Below are positions 1 to 5,153 of a stretch of 9,434 nt of DNA, piece after piece. Made by a program: the position numbers and the translations under genes. Under the pieces are notes generated by a model that saw only the letters and a program-made list of their open reading frames with translations, was not told where the DNA came from and did not search any database. Numbering within the stretch: position 1 is the first letter of the stretch; each line of letters starts with the position of its first letter. Where the stretch lies: the NCBI GenBank assembly GCA_937873805.1, contig CALMWO010000367.1:1-9434 (forward strand), in the 5' to 3' direction. The stretch comes from an uncultured Hyphomonadaceae bacterium. GTDB lineage: Bacteria; Pseudomonadota; Alphaproteobacteria; Caulobacterales; Hyphomonadaceae.

Positions 1-129
1 AGCGGCCGCCCCGAACCGAGACAGCAAGGCAAAGCCCCGCAAGGCAAGCCCGTAATGTCGGCGGCGCCCGCCAAGTCGGATGACTCAAGCAACCCGTTCG
101 CGGCGCTGAAAAACCTGAAGCTGAACTAG
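1..129 (+). CDS. C-terminal end of an unidentified protein (5' truncated by window)
   Basis: An open frame enters from the left edge and ends at TAG 127-129, giving 42 residues. The visible tail is rich in Pro, Gln, Lys and Arg and ends in a short hydrophobic/basic motif (NPFAALKNLKLN). A disordered basic tail closing with a 'PFAAL..L' motif is something I associate with alphaproteobacterial helicase-like proteins (SUV3-type), but no catalytic part is visible, so this identity is only a guess. The reading frame has no stop over the available 126 bases and is followed directly by a palindromic element, as expected at the end of a gene. It could equally be the tail of another nucleic-acid-binding protein. 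Confidence 0.55.
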   Translation, partial: SGRPEPRQQGKAPQGKPVMSAAPAKSDDSSNPFAALKNLKLN

Positions 130-155
130 CGAGCTATCGCGCCCGATTCAGTTTG

Positions 156-204
156 GCGTTCGTCCTGAGGAGCCCGCAAAGCAGGCGCCCTGAAGGACGA
201 ACGC
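156..204. repeat. REP-like palindromic intergenic element
   Basis: Arms at 156-166 (GCGTTCGTCCT) and 194-204 (AGGACGAACGC) are perfect 11-base inverted repeats. Inside them a second stem forms from GCC/GGC and GC/GC pairs around an AAA loop (178-180). The internal text (CCTGAGGAGCCCGC, then GAAGGACGA) resembles a palindromic intergenic repeat that I know from many alphaproteobacterial genomes. It starts 26 bases after the stop codon of the upstream gene, so as RNA it may act as a 3' stabilising or terminating hairpin, although no T-run follows. The assignment to a repeat family rests on recall; only one copy lies in this window. Confidence 0.65.
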
Positions 205-229
205 ACGCTCATCACACGCTGTCGCCCCA

Positions 230-256
230 TTGACGCTCAACGAGTTTGGCGACAAG
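230..256 (+). promoter_or_regulatory. Candidate housekeeping promoter for the TraB/GumN gene
   Basis: TTGACGC at 230-236 matches the Caulobacter-type -35 pattern TTGACGS exactly. After a 12-base spacer, 249-256 (GCGACAAG) matches 6 of 8 positions of GCTANAWC. Transcription would begin near 262, leaving a leader of about 45 bases before the ATG at 307. This is pattern matching by eye only. Confidence 0.4.
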
Positions 257-294
257 TTTGCTTGTCATCGCCGAAGGCGCTCGGTACGCAGATG

Positions 295-302
295 AGAGGG
301 GG
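295..302 (+). promoter_or_regulatory. Ribosome binding site that selects the ATG at 307
   Basis: AGAGGGGG lies 4 bases before the ATG at 307. The other in-frame candidates (TTG 262, ATG 292, ATG 328) have no comparable purine-rich site at a suitable distance. A start at 307 also leaves a compact signal peptide. Confidence 0.5.
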
Positions 303-306
303 CGTC

Positions 307-1236
307 ATGCCAGCTATCCAGATTCGCATGCGGCACGCCTTTCTCGCGCTTGCGGGCTGCCTGCTCGCCAGCGCCGCCCCCGCGCTGGCGCAAGCGCCCG
401 CTTCCGGACTGCCGATGTGGGTAATCCGCGATGCAGACTCGACCATCTACATCACAGGCACCGTCCACCTTCTCCCGGACGACGTTCAATGGCGCAGTGA
501 GAAACTGGATGCGGCACTGACCGAAGCCACGGAACTCTGGCTTGAACTCGCAGAGGTCGGCGATCCTGAAGGGCTCAACGCAAAGCTGCTGCGAACCTAT
601 GCCGACAAGCTGGCGTCAACCGGCCAGCCACTGTCTTCACAGCTGACCGAGGATGAACGCATTCGCCTCGCCGCCGCGATCGCCGAAGCTGAAACACCGC
701 CCGACATCGCTGCGAAGATCGACAGCATGAAAGGCTGGTATGCTGTCTACGCGATCGACCGCGCACACGATCTTGGCGTGGGATATCGCGGCAGGAACGG
801 GATCGATCGTGTGCTCGCGCGTCTCGCACGCGATCAAGGCGACAGCATAAAAGGTCTCGAAACGCTTGAATTCCAGATTTCCGACATGTTCGAGATGTCG
901 GCGGAAGAACAGCTTGAAGAGCTGCGTTGGCGCCTGAAAACCGACACCGCCCTTCAGGCCAGGATCAAACGCACATCTGATCTTGCCTACATCAGTTGGG
1001 TGCGCGGTGAAACGCATATGACCGAAGCTTTGGTATCGCTGATGTACCTGGCGCCCAACGTCAACAATGTGGATTGGCTGCTGCGCGAACGGAACGAGAG
1101 CTGGGCCGCGACGATCGAAAAAAGACTCGCCGGATCAGGCGTATCGTTTGTTGCGGTTGGCGCACTCCATCTTGTCGGCCGCGATAGCCTGCAGAAACGA
1201 CTGAAGCTTCGCGGCATCGAAGCTCAGCGCTATTAG
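307..1236 (+). CDS. TraB/GumN family protein, secreted
   Basis: The 309-residue product belongs to the TraB/GumN family (the Tiki/TraB/GumN fold). It carries the two hallmark histidine motifs: GTVH at residues 51-54 near the N-terminus and VGALHLVG at 284-291 near the C-terminus. The intermediate GLETLEFQ (183-190) and ERNESW (261-266) segments are also typical, and the length is normal for the family. Some members are metalloproteases; many bacterial ones are uncharacterised, so the activity here is inferred. An N-terminal signal peptide has a basic start (RMRH), a hydrophobic stretch and a likely cut after ALA at residue 28. An alternative lipobox, LAGC at 15-18, would make it a lipoprotein. 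The start at 307 was chosen for its ribosome binding site. The next gene begins 17 bases downstream, suggesting co-transcription. Confidence 0.88.
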   Translation: MPAIQIRMRHAFLALAGCLLASAAPALAQAPASGLPMWVIRDADSTIYITGTVHLLPDDVQWRSEKLDAALTEATELWLELAEVGDPEGLNAKLLRTYADKLASTGQPLSSQLTEDERIRLAAAIAEAETPPDIAAKIDSMKGWYAVYAIDRAHDLGVGYRGRNGIDRVLARLARDQGDSIKGLETLEFQISDMFEMSAEEQLEELRWRLKTDTALQARIKRTSDLAYISWVRGETHMTEALVSLMYLAPNVNNVDWLLRERNESWAATIEKRLAGSGVSFVAVGALHLVGRDSLQKRLKLRGIEAQRY

Positions 1237-1253
1237 ACGGAGGGCGCGCACCT

Positions 1254-1682
1254 ATGAACCGCCTCTCCGCCCGCTCCTGGCGCCTGCTCGCCGCCATAGG
1301 CTTCTGGCTCCTGCTTGGCGCCGCATTCACTGCAGGCGGCACGATTGGCCTCCTGCTTGGTTACGCATCAGCCGGATGGCTTGCTGCATTCTCGCTGGGC
1401 GCGTGGCGCCGGCAGGATGAGTTCGCGCGCGCTGCGCAGAAATTCTCCTGGGTGTTTGGCGGACTTTTCGGCTTGCTGGGCTCTCTCGCCCTCCTGCCCC
1501 TGATCCTGCAGCCCGATCTGCTTGATCCCCTGCTCGGCCTTATCGAGAACGCGCTTGGCGGATCACAGCGCCCGCCTCACCCCGCAGCTCCCGCCATTGT
1601 CCTTGGCGCGATCTGGATCGTGCTTGGTCAGCTTGTCGGCTTCCTGGTCTGCTGGGTCGGCTGGCACGTGACCAAACAGTGA
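1254..1682 (+). CDS. Small four-helix integral membrane protein
   Basis: The 142-residue product is mostly hydrophobic, with likely membrane helices at about 10-28, 30-50, 66-86 and 113-136. A charged loop (WRRQDEFARAAQK, 51-63) separates helices 2 and 3, and a Pro-rich loop precedes helix 4. No catalytic motif is visible. A GGAGG ribosome binding site at 1239-1243 lies 10 bases before the ATG. The XRE-type regulator gene starts only 7 bases after the stop, and its ribosome binding site overlaps this stop codon, so the two are almost certainly translated from one message. Pairs of a small membrane protein and a short XRE regulator recur in bacteria, often with the membrane protein of unknown role. 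I do not recognise a named family for this one. Confidence 0.82.
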   Translation: MNRLSARSWRLLAAIGFWLLLGAAFTAGGTIGLLLGYASAGWLAAFSLGAWRRQDEFARAAQKFSWVFGGLFGLLGSLALLPLILQPDLLDPLLGLIENALGGSQRPPHPAAPAIVLGAIWIVLGQLVGFLVCWVGWHVTKQ

Positions 1683-1689
1683 GGCGGTC

Positions 1690-1881
1690 ATGAAGAACCG
1701 CATCCGCACGCTGCGCACCGAACGCGGCTGGACCCAGGCCGATCTGGCGGCGCACCTCGACGTCTCGCGCAACTCCGTCAACGCGATTGAGAACGGCAAG
1801 TACGACCCCTCGCTCCCGCTGGCCTTCAAGATCTCCGAACTGTTCGGCCTGCCGATCGAGAAGATATTCCAGAACGACTGA
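1690..1881 (+). CDS. Short XRE-family helix-turn-helix transcriptional regulator
   Basis: The 63-residue product is essentially a single lambda-repressor-like (XRE/Cro) domain. It begins with the conserved IRTLRTERGWTQADLA helix, followed by the recognition helix (about SRNSVNAIE, 26-34), then NGKYDPSLPLAFKIS and LFGLPIEKIF. The family typically has this one-domain form of about 60-70 residues, with no sensor or dimerisation extension. The GAGGCGG ribosome binding site at 1681-1687 overlaps the stop of the membrane protein gene. Close coupling suggests it regulates its own cluster, possibly the membrane protein and the GumN gene, but no operator was identified. It ends 11 bases before the convergent usg stop codon. 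Confidence 0.93.
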   Translation: MKNRIRTLRTERGWTQADLAAHLDVSRNSVNAIENGKYDPSLPLAFKISELFGLPIEKIFQND

Positions 1882-1892
1882 ACGCTGCCGCC

Positions 1893-2159
1893 TCAATGCA
1901 TCCTGATCAGGCTGTCCACCCTGCGCCATCCCTGCGGCGATAGCGGCTCGCCCGACGCCACGCGCACGGAATGGATCACCGCTTCGATCTCGCGCCGCCA
2001 GTGATCGAGAAATGCCGCCAGCCGTGGATAGCGCGGCGCCTCGTCCAGCAGCTGCCACATGAATGTCTGCAACAGCCTTGGATGGTCCGGCATGTAGTAC
2101 AGCACCTCCGCCGTCAGCAGCGTTGCGCCCTGCAGCCTGCGTTCGAACTCCGTCGCCAT
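1893..2159 (-). CDS. usg: Usg family protein
   Basis: The 88-residue product matches the Usg family (Usg-like, named for the gene upstream of trpF in Caulobacter). Recognisable blocks are TAEVLYYMPDHPRLLQTFMWQ (16-36), then APRYPRLAAFLDHWRREIEA (41-60) and IHSVRVA (62-68), ending in VDSLIRMH. Length is typical for the family. Family members have been annotated as a possible subunit of phosphoribosylanthranilate isomerase, but the biochemical role is not settled. The ATG is preceded by a strong AAGGAG site with 5-base spacing on the minus strand. Here usg is not next to any tryptophan gene: its downstream neighbour is the convergent XRE gene and upstream lies a small unknown gene on the same strand. 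It ends 11 bases from the convergent neighbour, leaving no room for a separate terminator. Confidence 0.9.
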   Translation of the reverse strand: MATEFERRLQGATLLTAEVLYYMPDHPRLLQTFMWQLLDEAPRYPRLAAFLDHWRREIEAVIHSVRVASGEPLSPQGWRRVDSLIRMH

Positions 2160-2293
2160 ACCGACTCCTTGCCCCGCTTCATCAGCGTGCGCTGCCGGAT
2201 GTGAACGTCAACGGAATTGCGCCGAACATGCAGCACATTGGCAATCATGCGCCACGATTGCTGCCACTTGCGCGTGAGGAGACTCGACGCGAC

Positions 2294-2647
2294 CTACGCC
2301 GCCATCCCTGCCTTGATCCGCTCGGCCTGCACCTGCCAAACGCGCGCCACTGTCGGGCGGCCGGCTTTCACCTGAATGTCCGCCAGCCCAGTCGCCGCTT
2401 CATACGCCACTGCGTGCTGTCCCGCCCGCAGAGACGCCGCCAGCTTCATGCGAAGCTTCGCCTGCGCCACGCCCGTCGCCGCCACCTTCACTGGCTCAGG
2501 CACAACGATCGGCGCGATCGCCTTGGCCAGAGCCACTTCCGCTTTCGCCTCCGCAACAGTTGGCTTCACGGCAACCGGCGCTGCCGTCACTGGCGCAGCC
2601 TTGGCCTCTTTCTTCTTCCCGCCCGTCAGAAACGAAAACAGACCCAT
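2294..2647 (-). CDS. Small Ala/Lys-rich protein of unknown function
   Basis: The product from the ATG at 2645-2647 is 117 residues. It has a short hydrophobic N-terminus followed by a lysine cluster (MGLFSFLTGGKKKE), a low-complexity Ala/Pro/Val/Lys stretch (about 15-58), and a C-terminal region (about 58-117) that reads as two or three amphipathic helices rich in Ala, Arg and Gln. The helical end resembles a TPR-like hairpin, but no family can be named. There is no signal peptide; the N-terminus could associate with the membrane. The Shine-Dalgarno site is weak (GGGGCT, 4 bases before the ATG), and an in-frame ATG 16 codons upstream gives a less plausible N-terminus. Long open frames on the opposite strand are compositional shadows. 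It lies upstream of usg on the same strand, 134 bases away; no gene, clear promoter or terminator is visible in that gap. Confidence 0.6.
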   Translation of the reverse strand: MGLFSFLTGGKKKEAKAAPVTAAPVAVKPTVAEAKAEVALAKAIAPIVVPEPVKVAATGVAQAKLRMKLAASLRAGQHAVAYEAATGLADIQVKAGRPTVARVWQVQAERIKAGMAA

Positions 2648-2745
2648 AGCCAGCCCCGGAAAACTTGTTGCGAACGCGCGCACGACGCATCGCAACTCTA
2701 ACCGCCACGAACGCCCACGCAGCCACCCCCGCCCCTCACATCAGT

Positions 2746-2778
2746 GGAAAACAAACAGGCGCCCATCGCCCGGGCGCC
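2746..2778 (-). terminator. Second terminator-like hairpin downstream of the esterase gene
   Basis: A perfect 7-base GC stem pairs GGCGCCC (2758-2764) with GGGCGCC (2772-2778) around a 7-base loop. Read leftward it is followed by a T-rich tail (TGTTTGTTTTCC). It lies about 115 bases beyond the esterase stop and separates it from the small unknown gene further left. Confidence 0.5.
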
Positions 2779-2826
2779 CGGCGCCGGAAATCTGCGCGCC
2801 GCCTTCCGCCACGAAACCACCCCCGC

Positions 2827-2870
2827 CAAAACGAAAATCGCGGGCCCGCCAAAGCGAACCCGCGACTCTC
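2827..2870 (-). terminator. Rho-independent terminator of the esterase gene
   Basis: Read leftward, GAGAGTCGCGGG (2870-2859) pairs with CCCGCGATTTTC (2844-2833) in a 12-base stem with two G-U pairs; seven pairs at the loop end are perfect and mostly G-C. The stem's 3' arm runs into ATTTTCGTTTT, the expected T-rich tail. It begins 22 bases after the esterase stop codon. Confidence 0.65.
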
Positions 2871-2892
2871 AACTCATACCAGTCCGCCGAAC

Positions 2893-3600
2893 CTACTTCC
2901 CGCCCAGCTGCTCAACGATGAAATTCTGCGCCCGGATCAGGCCTTCCGGCGCCGGCCAGTGGGTCGTGCCAGCGAATGTCTCCAGCTTCGAGGCGTAGCC
3001 ATCCTTCGTCAGCTGTTCCTGGAACGCCGCGATGCGCTCCGGCTTCACGGTCGGATCGCCGTCATTGTACACGATCAGCACGTCCGCGGGCTTGCCCGCC
3101 GCTTCCTTCGTGCAATCGCCATTGGCCAGAATCCCAGCCAGCGACACCACCGCCTTCACGTCCGGCGTCGAGCACGAGCCCGCATCAAACGCCACGCCGC
3201 CGCCCTGGCTGAACCCCACCACCACGATCTTGTCGTGCGGCACCTTCAGCCCCTCGGACACCTTCGTCACCGTGTCGACCGCCAGCTTCTTCACGGCGCC
3301 CTTGGTGTTCTCCGTGTCTTCCCCGCGCAGCACATACCAGCTCTTGCCGTCATTCACGCTCAGCGGACCGTCATTGAAGATGAACGCCGCATCCGGCAGC
3401 CGCTTGGCCAGCGTATCCGCCAGCGGCTTCATCGCCATGCCGCGCTGTGTGTAGCCGTGGAAGAAGATCACCACCTGTTTCGGCGCCCCGCCAGACTTCG
3501 GGTCCAGCCCCGCCATCCCAAGGTCCGCCACCTTCTGCGCATGCGCCCCACCAGCGCCCACGCCAATGCCAAGCGCCAAAAGCGCCAGAAACTTCTTCAC
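2893..3600 (-). CDS. Secreted serine esterase, phospholipase/carboxylesterase family
   Basis: The 235-residue product is an alpha/beta hydrolase of the phospholipase/carboxylesterase type. An N-terminal signal peptide (MKKFLALLALGIGVGAGGAHA, cut after AHA at 21) predicts export to the periplasm. The oxyanion-side HG motif is in VVIFFHGY (43-50). The nucleophile is Ser131 in GFSQGGG, the acid is likely Asp182 in NDGDPTVKPE, and the base is His214 in GTTHWP. Length is normal for the family plus a signal peptide. The start is GTG at 3598-3600, chosen because a strong AAGGGAGAG site precedes it and it begins exactly at the signal peptide; a longer in-frame extension to 3753 would place about 50 unrelated residues before it. 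The natural ester substrate cannot be told from sequence. It is divergent from an exported amidohydrolase and is followed by two terminators, so it is likely monocistronic. Confidence 0.9.
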   Translation of the reverse strand: MKKFLALLALGIGVGAGGAHAQKVADLGMAGLDPKSGGAPKQVVIFFHGYTQRGMAMKPLADTLAKRLPDAAFIFNDGPLSVNDGKSWYVLRGEDTENTKGAVKKLAVDTVTKVSEGLKVPHDKIVVVGFSQGGGVAFDAGSCSTPDVKAVVSLAGILANGDCTKEAAGKPADVLIVYNDGDPTVKPERIAAFQEQLTKDGYASKLETFAGTTHWPAPEGLIRAQNFIVEQLGGK

Positions 3601-3606
3601 GATGAT

Positions 3607-3615
3607 CTCTCCCTT
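3607..3615 (-). promoter_or_regulatory. Ribosome binding site that selects the GTG start of the esterase
   Basis: On the minus strand AAGGGAGAG lies 6 bases before GTG 3600-3598. It decides the start in favour of GTG over the upstream ATG at 3753. Confidence 0.7.
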
Positions 3616-3737
3616 GGATGACGTCTCAAGCGTCCGTTCCTGCGCGGAAACTGATCCAGCCCAGCCGATCCAGCAAGAGCCACACACATCACCCCACGGT
3701 GAGAAGCGCCTGAACAGACCGCCCTGACCCGGCCACC

Positions 3738-3766
3738 CTGACACGCCACCCACCCAATGCTATCTT
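3738..3766 (+). promoter_or_regulatory. Candidate sigma-70 type promoter for the amidohydrolase gene
   Basis: CTGACA at 3738-3743 matches 5 of 6 positions of TTGACA. After exactly 17 bases, TATCTT at 3761-3766 matches 4 of 6 positions of TATAAT. The overlapping GCTATCTT (3759-3766) also matches 6 of 8 positions of the Caulobacter-type GCTANAWC. Transcription would start near 3772-3774, within the A-tract. No convincing promoter was found for the divergent esterase gene in the same 190-base intergenic region. Confidence 0.5.
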
Positions 3767-3768
3767 TC

Positions 3769-3778
3769 AAAAAAAAAA
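3769..3778 (+). repeat. Homopolymeric A10 tract in the predicted initiation region
   Basis: Ten consecutive A's stand out in this GC-rich sequence. They lie between the candidate -10 element and the AAGGA ribosome binding site (3777-3781) of the amidohydrolase gene, so they probably form the very 5' end of its message. Confidence 0.9.
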
Positions 3779-3790
3779 GGAAAAACGGCC

Positions 3791-5032
3791 ATGAGAAGCC
3801 TAACCACCTGCATAGCGATCCTCCTCCTCCTGATCTCCCCAGCCACAGCCCAAACCGAAACCGCCATCGTCGGCGCAAAAATCTACACCTCGCCGCACGC
3901 GGCGCCCCTCACCAACGCCACCGTCATCCTGCGCGACGGCAAGATCGCCGCCGTCGGCCCGGCGGCTGACCTGCGCCCCGCCTCCACCGCCAGGGTCATC
4001 GATGGCAAAAGCCTCGTCGTCACCGCTGGCTTCTGGAACAGCCACGTCCATCTGCTCTCGCCAACGATGTCGCAACCGCCCGCCCAGAACGCCGCCGCGC
4101 TCTCTGCCGAGCTCGAAGCGATGCTCACGCGCTGGGGCTTCACCACTGTCTTCGACATCGCTTCACTTCCCGGCCAGGCAATGGCCCTGCGCCAACGTAT
4201 CGCCTCCGGCGAGGTGCGCGGACCGAATATCCTGACGGTGGATGCGCCCTTCTATCCAGACAACGGCATTCCGATCTATGCGCGCGAGCTGTTCGAGGGA
4301 CAGCCCTCCTTTGAGGTTGGCGCACCCGCTGCCGCCGCCGAACGCGCGCGCAAGCAACTTCACGCCGGCGCCGATGGCGTCAAGATTTTCGCCGGCTCCA
4401 TCGTGGGCGGTGATATCGGCGTACTTCCAATGCCGCTCGATGCCGCGAAAGCAGTGGTCGCGGAGGCGCACCGCGCCGGAAAACCTGCCTTCGCCCATCC
4501 TTCCAACCTCGAAGGACTCAACATCGCAATTGATAGCGGCGTCGACGTGCTCGCCCACACCACGCCCGACAATGGCCAGCTATGGTCCCCGGAACTGGTC
4601 GCGCGCATCAAGGCGCACGACATGGCCCTCATCCCCTCGCTCACCCTGTGGGTTGTCGAGCTGAAAAAAGACAACGACCCAGAAGCAGTGATCGAGAAAT
4701 TCGTCGCCGTCGCGCAGCAACAGTTGAAAGCCTACTCAGACGCGGGCGGCCAGATCCTGTTCGGCACTGACGTCGGCTACACCGACGCTTTCGACACCAC
4801 TGAAGAATACCGCCTCATGTCCGCCGCCGGCCTAACCTGGCAGCAAATCCTCGCCAGCCTGACCACCGCCCCCGCCAGCCGCTTCGGCTATGCCCAGAAA
4901 GGCCGCGTCGAAACAGGCATGGACGCCGACCTCACCATCCTTTCAGCCGACCCCGCCACCGACGCAAAGGCATTCGCCAAAGTGGCCTATGCCATCCGCG
5001 GAGGAGAGCTCATCTACGAGGCGAAGCGCTAG
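3791..5032 (+). CDS. Exported amidohydrolase (imidazolonepropionase-like metal-dependent hydrolase)
   Basis: The 413-residue product is a complete amidohydrolase-superfamily enzyme with a signal peptide (MRSLTTCIAILLLLISPATA, cut before Gln21). An N-terminal beta domain includes VILRDGKIAAVGP (45-57). The metal site follows the usual order: HVH at 85-87, a probable carboxylated Lys198 in GVKIFAG, His236 in AFAHPSN, His256 in VLAHTTP and Asp327 in LFGTDVGYTD. The C-terminus (GRVETGMDADLTILSADP) closes the beta domain as is standard. All expected ligands are present, so it should be active as a binuclear or mononuclear hydrolase; exported relatives include dipeptidases/prolidases and other C-N bond hydrolases, but the substrate is not determined. 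AAGGA lies 9 bases before the ATG. It is divergent from the esterase gene. Confidence 0.93.
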   Translation: MRSLTTCIAILLLLISPATAQTETAIVGAKIYTSPHAAPLTNATVILRDGKIAAVGPAADLRPASTARVIDGKSLVVTAGFWNSHVHLLSPTMSQPPAQNAAALSAELEAMLTRWGFTTVFDIASLPGQAMALRQRIASGEVRGPNILTVDAPFYPDNGIPIYARELFEGQPSFEVGAPAAAAERARKQLHAGADGVKIFAGSIVGGDIGVLPMPLDAAKAVVAEAHRAGKPAFAHPSNLEGLNIAIDSGVDVLAHTTPDNGQLWSPELVARIKAHDMALIPSLTLWVVELKKDNDPEAVIEKFVAVAQQQLKAYSDAGGQILFGTDVGYTDAFDTTEEYRLMSAAGLTWQQILASLTTAPASRFGYAQKGRVETGMDADLTILSADPATDAKAFAKVAYAIRGGELIYEAKR

Positions 5033-5095
5033 GCCCGCTGACACGACCGCTCCGACGAGATTTTCGAACCCGGAACCTCCCCCGACTCGCATCCT

Positions 5096-5130
5096 CGTCG
5101 TGTTCGGGCTAGTGAAGCCCCAACACGACG
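5096..5130. other. Strong hairpin between the amidohydrolase and the large membrane protein genes
   Basis: CGTCGTGTT (5096-5104) pairs perfectly with AACACGACG (5122-5130). After one mismatch, GGGCT (5106-5110) pairs with AGCCC (5116-5120) around a 5-base loop. No T-run follows on either strand, so it is not a standard intrinsic terminator. It lies 63 bases after the amidohydrolase stop and 23 bases before the next ATG. It could be a transcript-end hairpin, a 5' leader structure or a protein-binding palindrome. Confidence 0.6.
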
Positions 5131-5153
5131 ATAAAAGACGCCGGGGGGCGAAT

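Noticed and set aside
2183..2211. TTGACG on the minus strand (2211-2206) as a promoter for usg
   Set aside because: The -35 is good, but no acceptable -10 is found at 17-18 bases (ACGCTG/CGCTGA) or by the GCTANAWC pattern.
2063..3621. Long rightward open frames (e.g. 2376-2921, 2665-3621) over the small unknown gene and the esterase
   Set aside because: They are opposite-strand shadows in GC-rich DNA; the translations are Arg/Pro/His- or Ala-rich without family features, while the leftward frames encode recognisable or better structured proteins.
5055..5090. tRNA-like text (TTCGAACCCGG) suggesting a tRNA 3' end or attachment site
   Set aside because: No T-arm or acceptor stem pairs properly on either strand and no integrase gene is near.
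4890..5153. N-terminal extension of the large membrane protein by 88 residues into the amidohydrolase gene
   Set aside because: The extension overlaps conserved amidohydrolase coding sequence in another frame and reads as Pro/Ser/Thr-rich shadow; the ATG at 5154 has a suitable G-rich ribosome binding site.
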